A DNA stretch of 64,000 nt from NCBI GenBank assembly GCA_014382015.1, contig JACNKN010000044.1:1-64000 (forward strand). Reading direction: 5' to 3'. Below, one piece after another: positions 8,672-17,281 of this stretch. Below the pieces are notes generated by a model that was given only the letters and a program-made list of their open reading frames with translations, was not told the origin of the DNA and searched no databases. Positions within the stretch are counted from its first letter, which is position 1, and each line of letters starts with the position of its first letter. A program made the translations under genes and the position numbers. The DNA is from Fidelibacterota bacterium. Lineage in GTDB: Bacteria > Fidelibacterota > Marinisomatia > Marinisomatales > TCS55.

Positions 8672-9355
8672 TTACAGTAATAATTGATCGACTACTCGGG
8701 GGACCCCAATACCGGCCGTTTCTTTAATCATTTCAAATGGATAGTGATTATTGCCATCTAACCCTTTCGGGTCGATATAATATTTTTTTGCAGTTGAGGG
8801 AGCATAATTCACCAATCCTGCTGCGGGGTAAACAGCAAGAGACGTACCGATCACAATGACTACATCAGCCATTTCTACAATGGGTATTGCGTGTTCAATT
8901 ATTGGAACTGCTTCTCCAAACCATACAATATGGGGTCTAAGTTGGGCTCCCTTTTCACAGAAATCCCCCATTTTCATTTCCCAGTGATCCAGATCGTAGA
9001 TTAAACTGGGATCAACCGTACTTCGCACTTTATTGATTTCGCCATGGAGGTGAAGCACCTGTGAGGACCCACCCCTCTCATGGAGATCGTCGATATTCTG
9101 GGTGATGATATGGACATCATATTTTTCCTCCAGTTTAGATAAGGATATATGTGCTTTATTGGGTTTCGCCTCACGAATTTGCTTCCGCCTGTTATTATAA
9201 AATTTGAGAACCAATTCTGGATCTCGCCCCCAAGCTTCCGGTGTAGCCACATCATATACATTATGGTTTTCCCATAAACCATCACTGTCCCGAAATGTTT
9301 TAAGGCCGCTTTCAGCACTCATGCCTGCCCCAGTGAGTACAACAATCTTTTCCAT
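8672..9355 (-). CDS. Sir2-family NAD-dependent protein deacylase, zinc-less type
   Basis: Sirtuins remove acyl groups from lysine using NAD. The motifs G-A-G-M-S-A-E-S-G (near residue 9), T-Q-N-I-D-D-L-H and the catalytic His in L-H-L-H-G-E are intact, as is the late V-I-G-T-S. The two C-x-x-C pairs of the usual zinc module are missing: where the first pair would be, the sequence reads V-R-S-T-V-D-P, and only one isolated Cys remains. The length of 227 aa is that of CobB-type proteins. It is a single gene, divergent from the permease operon. Zinc-less sirtuins occur in FCB bacteria as far as I recall. Confidence 0.88.
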   Translation of the reverse strand: MEKIVVLTGAGMSAESGLKTFRDSDGLWENHNVYDVATPEAWGRDPELVLKFYNNRRKQIREAKPNKAHISLSKLEEKYDVHIITQNIDDLHERGGSSQVLHLHGEINKVRSTVDPSLIYDLDHWEMKMGDFCEKGAQLRPHIVWFGEAVPIIEHAIPIVEMADVVIVIGTSLAVYPAAGLVNYAPSTAKKYYIDPKGLDGNNHYPFEMIKETAGIGVPRVVDQLLL

Positions 9356-9464
9356 ATCAATAATCTAATTCTTTTATGAGATAAGTCCTTCAAGATTCCG
9401 TATGACTTGCATTATATTGGGCTATCAAAAGATTCCGAAAGAATGTTGGGACAAAAAACAATCC

Positions 9465-10781
9465 ATGTCTAATCAGCCAAAACTAAAACGAGTACTATCC
9501 TTGTTGGATGCCACAATGATCAATGCAGGCGGCATAATCGGATCGGGTATTTTTATGGTACCCGCAACCGTTGCACTTTATACAATGTCATCTTCCCTCT
9601 TTTTTATGGTTTGGATTTTGGGTGGAATTGTGAGTTTGTTTGGTTCTCTGTCTGTTGCAGAATTGGGCGCCGCCATGCCCCGGGCTGGAGGACAATATGT
9701 ATATTTAAATAAAGCATATGGTCCTGTTTGGGGCTACCTCTATGGCTGGTCCGCGGTGGCTGTGATCAATACAGCATCCATTGCTGCTGTAGGTGTCGCC
9801 TTTTCTGAATACTTGGGATATTTCTTTCCTATCTCAGCATTCACGGTTAAGGGCATTGCCATTATCACAATTGTGTTGCTTACAGTAATTAATATTGTAG
9901 ATGTAAAATCGGGGGCACGTTTTCAAAATTTTTTCACATTTACAAAATTGGGTGCAATCGTTGGCATAATATTATTGGGGTTATTGATGGATGGGGGATC
10001 AACACAAAATCTTCAACCCGTTTTTTCTGATCAATCATTCACAAGCCTTATTGGCCCTATAGGGTTAGCGATGGTTGCTGTCTTATGGACATTTGATGGT
10101 TGGATATTTGTTACTTATGTGGCGAGTGAAGTAAAAAATCCCGGACGCAACATTCCGCTATCCCTTATTTTCTGTATGGTCATTGTTGTGTCAGTCTATC
10201 TACTGCTGAATTATGTTCTACTATATGTTATGGGATTCAACGGTATGATCGATTCTGACCTTGTTGTTTCTGATGCAGCAACTATCTTTTTGGGAAAAAA
10301 CGGCGCTGCTATTGTCACAATTATTATTCTGATTTCACTCATGGGTGCAAACAATGGTTTTGTCCTCACCAGCGCTCGAATTAACTATGCCATGGCAAAA
10401 GATAAATTATTTTTTAAAAATGCCGCAATCATTCATCCAAAATTTAAATCCCCGACAAATGCACTTATCATACAATGCGTGTGGGCAAGCATTTTGACAT
10501 TCACCGGGACTTTTAATCAATTAATTACATATATCATTTTTGCATCATGGATATTTTATGGTATGTCAGCGGGAGCAGTCATTATTCTTCGAAAAAAAAT
10601 GCCCGACATGGATCGCCCTTATAAAACACCATTCTATCCTTGGATACCCATCGTTTTTATTCTGTTTGCGATTTTTCTAACGGTTAATACCATTTTAGAA
10701 GCACCGAGAGATGCGGCCATTGGAACGGGAATAATCCTGGCAGGATTACCCCTTTATTATTATTGGAAAAAGAATGACTGA
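9465..10781 (+). CDS. APC-superfamily amino acid permease
   Basis: This is a multi-spanning inner-membrane transporter of the amino acid-polyamine-organocation group, about 12 predicted hydrophobic segments over 438 aa. The first helix carries I-N-A-G-G-I-I-G-S-G-I-F, the unwound substrate-binding helix typical of the group. P-R-A-G-G-Q-Y-V-Y follows in helix 2-3. I chose the ATG at 9465 because the sequence from 9402 adds 21 residues without a membrane helix. It is the first gene of an 11-gene plus-strand operon running to 21488, overlaps the next gene by 8 bases, and so is probably the importer of that operon's substrate, an amino acid or amine. Confidence 0.85.
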   Translation: MSNQPKLKRVLSLLDATMINAGGIIGSGIFMVPATVALYTMSSSLFFMVWILGGIVSLFGSLSVAELGAAMPRAGGQYVYLNKAYGPVWGYLYGWSAVAVINTASIAAVGVAFSEYLGYFFPISAFTVKGIAIITIVLLTVINIVDVKSGARFQNFFTFTKLGAIVGIILLGLLMDGGSTQNLQPVFSDQSFTSLIGPIGLAMVAVLWTFDGWIFVTYVASEVKNPGRNIPLSLIFCMVIVVSVYLLLNYVLLYVMGFNGMIDSDLVVSDAATIFLGKNGAAIVTIIILISLMGANNGFVLTSARINYAMAKDKLFFKNAAIIHPKFKSPTNALIIQCVWASILTFTGTFNQLITYIIFASWIFYGMSAGAVIILRKKMPDMDRPYKTPFYPWIPIVFILFAIFLTVNTILEAPRDAAIGTGIILAGLPLYYYWKKND

Positions 10782-12045
10782 TTTACAAAAAAAAATTGAT
10801 TCCATGGTAGATGCTACGCAAGGTGAGATTGTTTCTTTTATCCAAACATTGGTTCAATCTCCCAGTCTCGCAAATGATGAAGGGCCCATTCAAGAATTGG
10901 TCAGTGAAAAGCTCAAATCACTTCATTTAGATGTAGAGAAAGTCCCGGTCCTTTTTGATGAATTAATAAGTCATCCTGCTTTTTGTGGTGATGGCTTTTC
11001 GCCAGATTCCAGAGTAAATGTAATCGGTGAATGGAATAATAATAGTAATGGGAAATCACTCATATTGAACGGCCATATGGACGTTGTACCAACAGGCCCA
11101 GAAAAACTTTGGGATGAATCACCTTGGTCTGGGTCCGTAAAAAGTAACCGTATTTATGGACGTGGATCCTGCGACATGAAAGCGGGACTTAGTTCCGCCA
11201 TTTTTGCGATTCAGATTCTCCAGAAGGTTGGCTTCAAACCAAATGGGAACATAATGATTCAATCCGTAGTTGGGGAAGAATCTGGCGGTTGTGGGACGCT
11301 TACGAATATTGTGAATGGATATACCGCTGATGCAGCAATTATCCTGGAGCCCACATCGCTAAAAGTGTGCCCCATCCAATCGGGTGCTCTTACATTTCGT
11401 TTAAAAGTTCAAGGGAAGGCCACTCATGCAGCTATGCGCTGGGATGGAGTCAGTGCAATTGAAAAATTTAATTTAATTCACCAATCTATTTTAGACTTTG
11501 AAAGAGAGCGTCACGAGCTATTTGAAGTAGATTACTACGAATCTAAAGATCGGGTGGCACCCATAAATATTGGCACTATTCAGGGTGGAGAATGGCATTC
11601 CACCGTACCCGAATCTGTTGTGGCAGAAGGACGTTTGGGTGTTTTTCCAGGTGAGTCAGCGCAGGATGCGCGAGACGCATTCGAAACCCACCTTCAAGCT
11701 ATTTCAGAAACGGACGGCTGGCTGAAAGAAAATTTGCCAACAGTGGAATGGTTCGAAGGACAATTTGAATCGGGCCAGACCGAGGTGAATCATCCTTTAA
11801 TTCAAACACTTTCAGACTGCTATCTTCAAACAACAAAAGATACGCCGATAATTGAAGGTGTCACCTACGGATCTGACTTGCGCCTGTTTACAAATCATGC
11901 TCATATTCCTGCCGTTCTTTTTGGCCCTGGCGATGTACGTTTGGCTCATGCAGCCAATGAATATGTGGAAATTGATGAGGTAATGACTACTGTGAAAATA
12001 ATTGCAAATATGATTGTTAATTGGTGTGGAGGTGATTTTGAATAA
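10774..12045 (+). CDS. M20-family amidohydrolase (ArgE/DapE-like deacylase)
   Basis: A zinc-dependent hydrolase that cleaves an amide bond, typically an N-acyl amino acid. The metal and catalytic signatures are N-G-H-M-D-V-V-P (about 98-105), G-R-G-S-C-D-M-K-A-G and the Glu pair in V-V-G-E-E-S-G-G. A dimerisation-type insertion domain lies in the middle. The length of 423 aa is usual. It overlaps the permease stop by 8 bases and precedes a DDAH-like gene, so it may deacylate the imported compound. A paralogue lies at 29700-30968. The substrate cannot be read from sequence. Confidence 0.85.
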   Translation: MTDLQKKIDSMVDATQGEIVSFIQTLVQSPSLANDEGPIQELVSEKLKSLHLDVEKVPVLFDELISHPAFCGDGFSPDSRVNVIGEWNNNSNGKSLILNGHMDVVPTGPEKLWDESPWSGSVKSNRIYGRGSCDMKAGLSSAIFAIQILQKVGFKPNGNIMIQSVVGEESGGCGTLTNIVNGYTADAAIILEPTSLKVCPIQSGALTFRLKVQGKATHAAMRWDGVSAIEKFNLIHQSILDFERERHELFEVDYYESKDRVAPINIGTIQGGEWHSTVPESVVAEGRLGVFPGESAQDARDAFETHLQAISETDGWLKENLPTVEWFEGQFESGQTEVNHPLIQTLSDCYLQTTKDTPIIEGVTYGSDLRLFTNHAHIPAVLFGPGDVRLAHAANEYVEIDEVMTTVKIIANMIVNWCGGDFE

Positions 12046-12061
12046 CTATGGCTGCCAGAAT

Positions 12062-12922
12062 ATGGTGAATCCTATCCGCCGTATTTTATTGAAGCATCCA
12101 AATGATGCCTATCAAAATCAAGACAAATTAAATAAACAATCACCACAACTCCATTATTTTGGTGTACCGAATTTTGAAAAAGCAATTTCCGATTATGATA
12201 CATTTGTGGGATTCTTGGAATCATGTGATATAGAAATTCATTATTTACCCAAAAATGATTCTACTTCATTAGATTCCATTTATACCCATGATCCGTGTGT
12301 TATTTCTAATGGTGGCGTGATTCTTTGCACCATGGGAAAAGATGCGCGAGTACCTGAATCAAAAGCCATGGAATCTTATTTCAGATCTATTGGCGTTCCC
12401 ATTCTCGGGCATATTGAATCACCCGGAACTTTAGAGGGTGGTGATGTGGTTTGGGTCGATGAAAGAACCGTGGCTGTGGGCGAAGGATATCGTACCAATG
12501 CCGAAGGTATTCGCCAATTCAAAGCATTATTAGGACACCATGAAGATGAAGTAATTTCTGTACCGCTCCCCCACTGGACAGGTCCTGCAGATTGTCTCCA
12601 TCTTATGAGCAATGTATCTCCAATTGATCATAATCTCTATTTAGTATATTCTCGTTTGCTTCCCGTTTCATTTCGGCAATATCTTCTCAATCGGCAAATT
12701 AAACTTGTTGAAGTCCCAGATGAGGAATATGAAACCATGGGATGCAATGTATTAGCGGTGGCACCACGAAAAGTAATTATGTTAAAAGGAAATCCTATTA
12801 CGCAAAAACGATTGGAAGCGGAAGGTGTGGACATCCATACCTATGATGGTACCGAAATTTCCTTAAAAGGTGCCGGCGGCCCCACCTGCTTAACACGACC
12901 ATTTTTGAGGTTAGCTAAGTGA
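12062..12922 (+). CDS. DDAH/amidinotransferase-family hydrolase
   Basis: Members of this fold act on guanidino groups through a Cys-His-Glu triad: arginine deiminase, dimethylarginine dimethylaminohydrolase (DDAH) and amidinotransferase. At 286 aa the size is that of DDAH. T-L-E-G-G-D-V-V-W carries the acidic residue, C-L-H-L the catalytic His, and G-A-G-G-P-T-C-L-T near the C-terminus the nucleophile (about C276). The ATG at 12062 is preferred since the longer frame starts inside the M20 gene. It overlaps the following GcvT-like gene by 4 bases (GTGA). A methylated arginine or another guanidino compound is a reasonable substrate guess from its neighbours, but it is not proven. Confidence 0.85.
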   Translation: MVNPIRRILLKHPNDAYQNQDKLNKQSPQLHYFGVPNFEKAISDYDTFVGFLESCDIEIHYLPKNDSTSLDSIYTHDPCVISNGGVILCTMGKDARVPESKAMESYFRSIGVPILGHIESPGTLEGGDVVWVDERTVAVGEGYRTNAEGIRQFKALLGHHEDEVISVPLPHWTGPADCLHLMSNVSPIDHNLYLVYSRLLPVSFRQYLLNRQIKLVEVPDEEYETMGCNVLAVAPRKVIMLKGNPITQKRLEAEGVDIHTYDGTEISLKGAGGPTCLTRPFLRLAK

Positions 12923-14148
12923 GTTTTAAGAATCCCTTTACAGCAGAAACACAACTCAAATTATCTCCATTTTTCGAGCGTACATCTAAACTGAATGAAT
13001 CCCAGGAATGGAAACGTTGGTCTGGCTATCTTGCCGCTACCCAGTACGAACTCACTCATGATAATGAATATTTTGCTATCCGTACCAAGGCGGCTCTTTT
13101 AGATATTACGCCCTTATATAAATATATTATTGAAGGTCCAGATGCGCAACGATTCTTGGATCGATTGGTGACACGGAATATACAAATCTGCAAAGTGGGA
13201 CAAGTCATGTATACCCCTTGGTGTGATGAACATGGAAAACAAATTGATGATGGTACGGTTCAAAGATTATCCGAAAATAAATTCCGTATTACCAGTGCCG
13301 AGCCCAATTTGGAATGGATTGAGACCAATTCTGCGGGAATGGATTTATCCGTTTCTGATGATTCCAAAACGACTGCCAGTCTTGCATTGCAAGGTCCCAA
13401 TTCCAGAGCCATTTTGAATGCGGTTGCCAGTGATTTATTAGATTCTCTCAAATTTTTTTGGATGATGGATACCCAATTTGGTGATATTCCCGTTTCCATT
13501 TCCCGTACGGGATACACAGGAGATTTGGGATACGAAATTTGGATGAATCCGAAAGATGCTCTGGCTGTTTGGGATCTGCTTTTAGAAAAAGGGAAACCTT
13601 ACGGCATTACACCTACAGGACTTCAAGCGTTAGACATCGCCCGAATTGAAGCGGGGCTCATCCTGCTTGATGTAGATTATATATCCACGCGCCACGCCAT
13701 AATTGAATCGAGAAAATCCTCCCCTTACGAATTAGGATTGGGGTGGGCAGTAAAATTGAAAAAGAAAGATTTTATCGGTAAAAAGGCATTGAAAGCTGAA
13801 GTCGATCGGGGTTCTGAATGGGCGTTTGTGGGAATCGAAATTGAATGGGACTCCTTTGAAAAACTGCATAGAGAAGCTGGACTGGCTCCGGGACTTCCCT
13901 GCACAGCATGGCGAAAGAGTACACCACTATATAAAGGAAATGAGCAAGTGGGCTACGCAACCAGTGGAACATGGTCACCCATCTTAAAGAGATATATTGC
14001 TTTGGCCCATGTAAAAACTGAATATGCCAAAGAAAACACAGAATTGGATTTCGAATTGAAAGTAGAACATTTTAGAAAACTCACCCCGGCACGAATCGTA
14101 AAAACGCCCTTTTTCGATCCGGAAAGGAAGCGCTCATGTCCACAGTAA
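12919..14148 (+). CDS. GcvT-family (aminomethyltransferase-like) tetrahydrofolate enzyme
   Basis: GcvT-fold proteins bind tetrahydrofolate and accept a one-carbon unit from a methylated amine (glycine cleavage T-protein, dimethylglycine or sarcosine oxidases, DmdA demethylase). The family signatures are I-D-D-G-T-V-Q-R-L, S-R-T-G-Y-T-G-D-L-G-Y-E-I-W and A-R-I-E-A-G. The length of 409 aa exceeds typical GcvT (about 360). There is no H-protein or GcvP beside it; the only gcvP is 34 kb away. Placed before two FAD oxidoreductases it more likely captures the carbon of an N-methyl group than serves glycine cleavage. It starts with GTG overlapping the previous stop and overlaps the next gene by 13 bases. 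Confidence 0.82.
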   Translation: MSFKNPFTAETQLKLSPFFERTSKLNESQEWKRWSGYLAATQYELTHDNEYFAIRTKAALLDITPLYKYIIEGPDAQRFLDRLVTRNIQICKVGQVMYTPWCDEHGKQIDDGTVQRLSENKFRITSAEPNLEWIETNSAGMDLSVSDDSKTTASLALQGPNSRAILNAVASDLLDSLKFFWMMDTQFGDIPVSISRTGYTGDLGYEIWMNPKDALAVWDLLLEKGKPYGITPTGLQALDIARIEAGLILLDVDYISTRHAIIESRKSSPYELGLGWAVKLKKKDFIGKKALKAEVDRGSEWAFVGIEIEWDSFEKLHREAGLAPGLPCTAWRKSTPLYKGNEQVGYATSGTWSPILKRYIALAHVKTEYAKENTELDFELKVEHFRKLTPARIVKTPFFDPERKRSCPQ

Positions 14149-15719
14149 AAAAATATGATGCCATTGTCATTGGCGGGGGACATAATGGCCTGACCGCCGC
14201 AGCTTATTTGGGTCGCGCCGGGAAAAAGGTGCTCGTGTTAGAACGGCGATATATCCTGGGCGGTGCCGCTGTTACGGAAGAAATTTTTCCCGGATTTAAA
14301 TTTACCGTCTGCTCCTATGTTGTAAGTCTAATGAAACCCAATGTTATGCGTGAGTTAATGCTTCCCAAGTTTGGGCTTGAACTGCTTCCACTTGAAAGTA
14401 CACTCACACCCTTGGATAATGATTATTTACTTCGAACGGCTGATGCAGATCAAACCTATCGTGAAATTGCACGCCATTCTCGAAAAGATGCGGAAACATA
14501 TATGAGATTCGGCCCTGCAATGGGTCAAATTGGTATGGCTGTACGACCCATTTTAGAAACCATCGCACCCAATGCCATCCGTCCGAGTTTGTCTGATTTA
14601 GGCGCTTTAAAAAAACTCATGAACCATTTTCAATCTTTGAGTAGCGAACAATTTGAATATTTGACCAAACTCATGACCATGAGTTCAGCAGACTTCTTGG
14701 ATGAATGGTTTGAGTTTGAGCCTCTGAAAGCCACCATGTCTGCCAGTGGAATTATCGGCACATTCATGGGGCCAAAATCTCCTGGTTCTGCATATGTGAT
14801 GCTCCACCATTATATGGGCGATATTGATGGCGCATTTCGCGCATGGGGTTTTCAGCGCGGTGGGACAGGCGCTGTTAGTATGGCCATTGCCAGGTCTGCT
14901 GAACACTTTGGTGCTGATATTATAACAGAAGCGCCTGTTGAAAAAGTCATTGTTAAAAATGGTCGCGCTGTGGGTGTGGCATTAGAAAATGGAGATGAAT
15001 ATAGTTCCGATATGGTTATCTCCGGTTTGGATCCTAAACAAACTTTTTTAAATATGGTAGATGAAAGTGATTTGCCATCAGATTTTGTAACCGATATTAA
15101 AAATTTCCGTATTCGCGGTTCATCCGGAAAAGTAAATTTGGCATTAGATGCACTTCCGAATTTTACCTGCTTACCTGGCGATGGCCATCATCTACGGGGT
15201 GCCATTTCAATTAGTCCAAGTTATGATCATTTGGAACGGGCTTACGATGATGCCAAGTATGGCAATTTTTCCCAAGAACCCTTTATGGATATGATTTTGC
15301 CATCTGTTTTAGATCCAGAAATGGCACCTCCAGGAAAGCACGTCATGTCCTGTTTCGTTCAATATGCTCCTTATGATATTAAAGGCGGATGGGATGACAC
15401 AAAACGAGAGGCTTTCGGTGATGCTGTCATAAATACAATTGCTCGCTATGCGCCCAATATAAAAGATATTATTTTGCATCGACAAGTGCTGACTCCCGCT
15501 GATATGGAAAAAACTTTTGGCCTTACCGAAGGAAATATTTTTCATGGTGAATTGACACTTCAACAATTGTTCTCCATGCGGCCAGCCGTGAAATGGGCAG
15601 ACTATTCCACACCGATCAAAAATTATTTTCAATGCGGATCTGGAACCCATCCCGGCGGCGGAATTACCGGATCACCCGGCGAAATGGCTGCTAAAAAGAT
15701 ATTAGGAATTTGGTCATGA
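14136..15719 (+). CDS. PYROXD2-like (phytoene-desaturase family) FAD oxidoreductase, copy 1
   Basis: This is an FAD-dependent oxidoreductase of the phytoene dehydrogenase-like group (COG1233 type). The dinucleotide-binding motif G-G-G-H-N-G-L-T-A-A begins at residue 13 and is followed by V-L-V-L-E-R. The C-terminal FAD-contact region reads C-G-S-G-T-H-P-G-G-G-I. The length of 527 aa matches. No carotenoid gene is nearby, so amine or imine oxidation is more plausible than desaturation of phytoene. It is followed by a paralogue in a 4-base ATGA overlap, suggesting the two form a heteromeric enzyme or act in sequence. Confidence 0.85.
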   Translation: MSTVKKYDAIVIGGGHNGLTAAAYLGRAGKKVLVLERRYILGGAAVTEEIFPGFKFTVCSYVVSLMKPNVMRELMLPKFGLELLPLESTLTPLDNDYLLRTADADQTYREIARHSRKDAETYMRFGPAMGQIGMAVRPILETIAPNAIRPSLSDLGALKKLMNHFQSLSSEQFEYLTKLMTMSSADFLDEWFEFEPLKATMSASGIIGTFMGPKSPGSAYVMLHHYMGDIDGAFRAWGFQRGGTGAVSMAIARSAEHFGADIITEAPVEKVIVKNGRAVGVALENGDEYSSDMVISGLDPKQTFLNMVDESDLPSDFVTDIKNFRIRGSSGKVNLALDALPNFTCLPGDGHHLRGAISISPSYDHLERAYDDAKYGNFSQEPFMDMILPSVLDPEMAPPGKHVMSCFVQYAPYDIKGGWDDTKREAFGDAVINTIARYAPNIKDIILHRQVLTPADMEKTFGLTEGNIFHGELTLQQLFSMRPAVKWADYSTPIKNYFQCGSGTHPGGGITGSPGEMAAKKILGIWS

Positions 15720-17281
15720 GCCGGTTTGATATTATCGTTGTTGGCGGCGGATTAAATAGCCTTGTTACCGCATCCATGCTGGGCAAAGCCGGGAAGAAAG
15801 TGCTTGTTCTTGAAGCGCGAGACCAAATTGGCGGATTGGCTTCCACTTCAGAATTCGCCCCGGGATTTAAATGCAATGATATAAATGATGTGGTGAAATG
15901 GATTGATCCAAGAGTTATGAAACAATTAAATCTTGAGTCTTATGGATTGGAACTTCACTCTCCTGATTTAGTCCGAATTGCATTGGACACTCAAGGCCAG
16001 CATATTGTATTTCATCGTGACCCGAATGAAACGGCAGATTCCATTGCGAACCATTCAGAAAAAGATGCAAAAGCGTGGAAAGCGTTCACGGAATACATTG
16101 ATAACCTGACATACTTTTTAGAAAAACTCTATGAATTGACACCGCCCAAATTACCCAACATTGGATTAAAAGAAGCATTCTCCATGCGTGCTATGTTATC
16201 CCCTATCCGGAGACACGGCACCCGTGGCTTGGTAGATTTTATGCGGGTAGCACCTATGATGATGCCAGAACTTATGGACGAGTGGTTCGAAAATGAATTA
16301 CTCCGGGCGGGCGTTTCTACTGCAGGAATTCACCATCTTTCATTTGGTCCATTTGCAGCTGCGACCGGACTAAATCTATTGCATCAGCATGTCCATAGTA
16401 AAGGCGTATTTCATAATGTTCATTTTATAAAGGGGGGCACAAGTGAATTGCCCAATGCGGTAAAATTAGCCGCTGAATCTGTTAATGTTGAAATTCGGAC
16501 AAATTCAAAAGTCAGTGCTATCCATGTAGAAAATGGTGTTTGTAGTGGCGTTACCTTGGAAAGTGGCGAAACATTTCAAGCAGACCAAGTGGTATCCGGA
16601 TTAGATCCACAGAATACATTTATCAAATTGGTGGGGCCGCCAAAATTGAATCCAACTTTTGCCACCCAGCTTCGAAATATAAACTATCGTGGAAGTACGG
16701 CCAGAATCCATTTTGCATTGAACGCACTTCCGGAAATCAAGGGTGTTACTGAAGATCAAATGGGTACTATTTTTTCTGCCAGCCCATCTATTGAATATTT
16801 AGAAAGAACGTCTGATTCCGTAAAGTATGGACGGCTTTCAGAAAACCCCTTTGTAGAATTTTCCATACCATCTATTCTTAACCCAACCTTTGCACCAAAC
16901 GGGAAACATGTCCTTTCCGCCACAATTCAATATGCGCCCTATCATTTACGGGGAATGAATTGGTCTGAAGAACTAAAAAATAAATTGAAAAATAATGTGG
17001 TTAATGTTTTGGGGAATTATATCCCCGAGATTTCATCTCTGATTGAATCCTCATTGGTCCTTTCCCCTGTTGATTTAGAAAGGCAGTTTGGACTCACTGA
17101 AGGAAATTTGAATCATGGAGAAATGACCTTGGATCAATTTCTATTTATGCGACCCACCATAAGTACAGCCCAATATAAATCACCTATTGAGAATTTATAT
17201 CTATGTGGTCCGGGCACCCATCCCGGGGGCGGACTCCACGGAGCAAATGGATTTAATGCAGCGCGGGAGATATTGAAGTGA
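15716..17281 (+). CDS. PYROXD2-like FAD oxidoreductase, copy 2
   Basis: A paralogue of the preceding gene. It has the FAD motif G-G-G-L-N-S-L-V-T near residue 10, the end-of-strand V-L-V-L-E-A-R, and C-G-P-G-T-H-P-G-G-G near the C-terminus. Both proteins share the segment L-D-P-x-x-T-F and a long alignable middle, so they arose by tandem duplication and then diverged. The ATG at 15716 overlaps the previous stop; a TTG two codons earlier is possible. It overlaps the next gene by 4 bases. The substrate is unknown; see the operon hypothesis in the findings. Confidence 0.84.
   Translation: MSRFDIIVVGGGLNSLVTASMLGKAGKKVLVLEARDQIGGLASTSEFAPGFKCNDINDVVKWIDPRVMKQLNLESYGLELHSPDLVRIALDTQGQHIVFHRDPNETADSIANHSEKDAKAWKAFTEYIDNLTYFLEKLYELTPPKLPNIGLKEAFSMRAMLSPIRRHGTRGLVDFMRVAPMMMPELMDEWFENELLRAGVSTAGIHHLSFGPFAAATGLNLLHQHVHSKGVFHNVHFIKGGTSELPNAVKLAAESVNVEIRTNSKVSAIHVENGVCSGVTLESGETFQADQVVSGLDPQNTFIKLVGPPKLNPTFATQLRNINYRGSTARIHFALNALPEIKGVTEDQMGTIFSASPSIEYLERTSDSVKYGRLSENPFVEFSIPSILNPTFAPNGKHVLSATIQYAPYHLRGMNWSEELKNKLKNNVVNVLGNYIPEISSLIESSLVLSPVDLERQFGLTEGNLNHGEMTLDQFLFMRPTISTAQYKSPIENLYLCGPGTHPGGGLHGANGFNAAREILK

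Noticed and set aside
12919-14148. Glycine cleavage T-protein partner of the gcvP at 48558
   Set aside because: It is embedded in a methyl-amine operon 34 kb away, is longer than GcvT and has no H-protein gene nearby; a demethylase-type role fits better.
14136-17281. Carotenoid biosynthesis genes
   Set aside because: The flavoenzymes resemble phytoene desaturase, but no phytoene synthase or cyclase is near and the neighbours are amine-catabolic.
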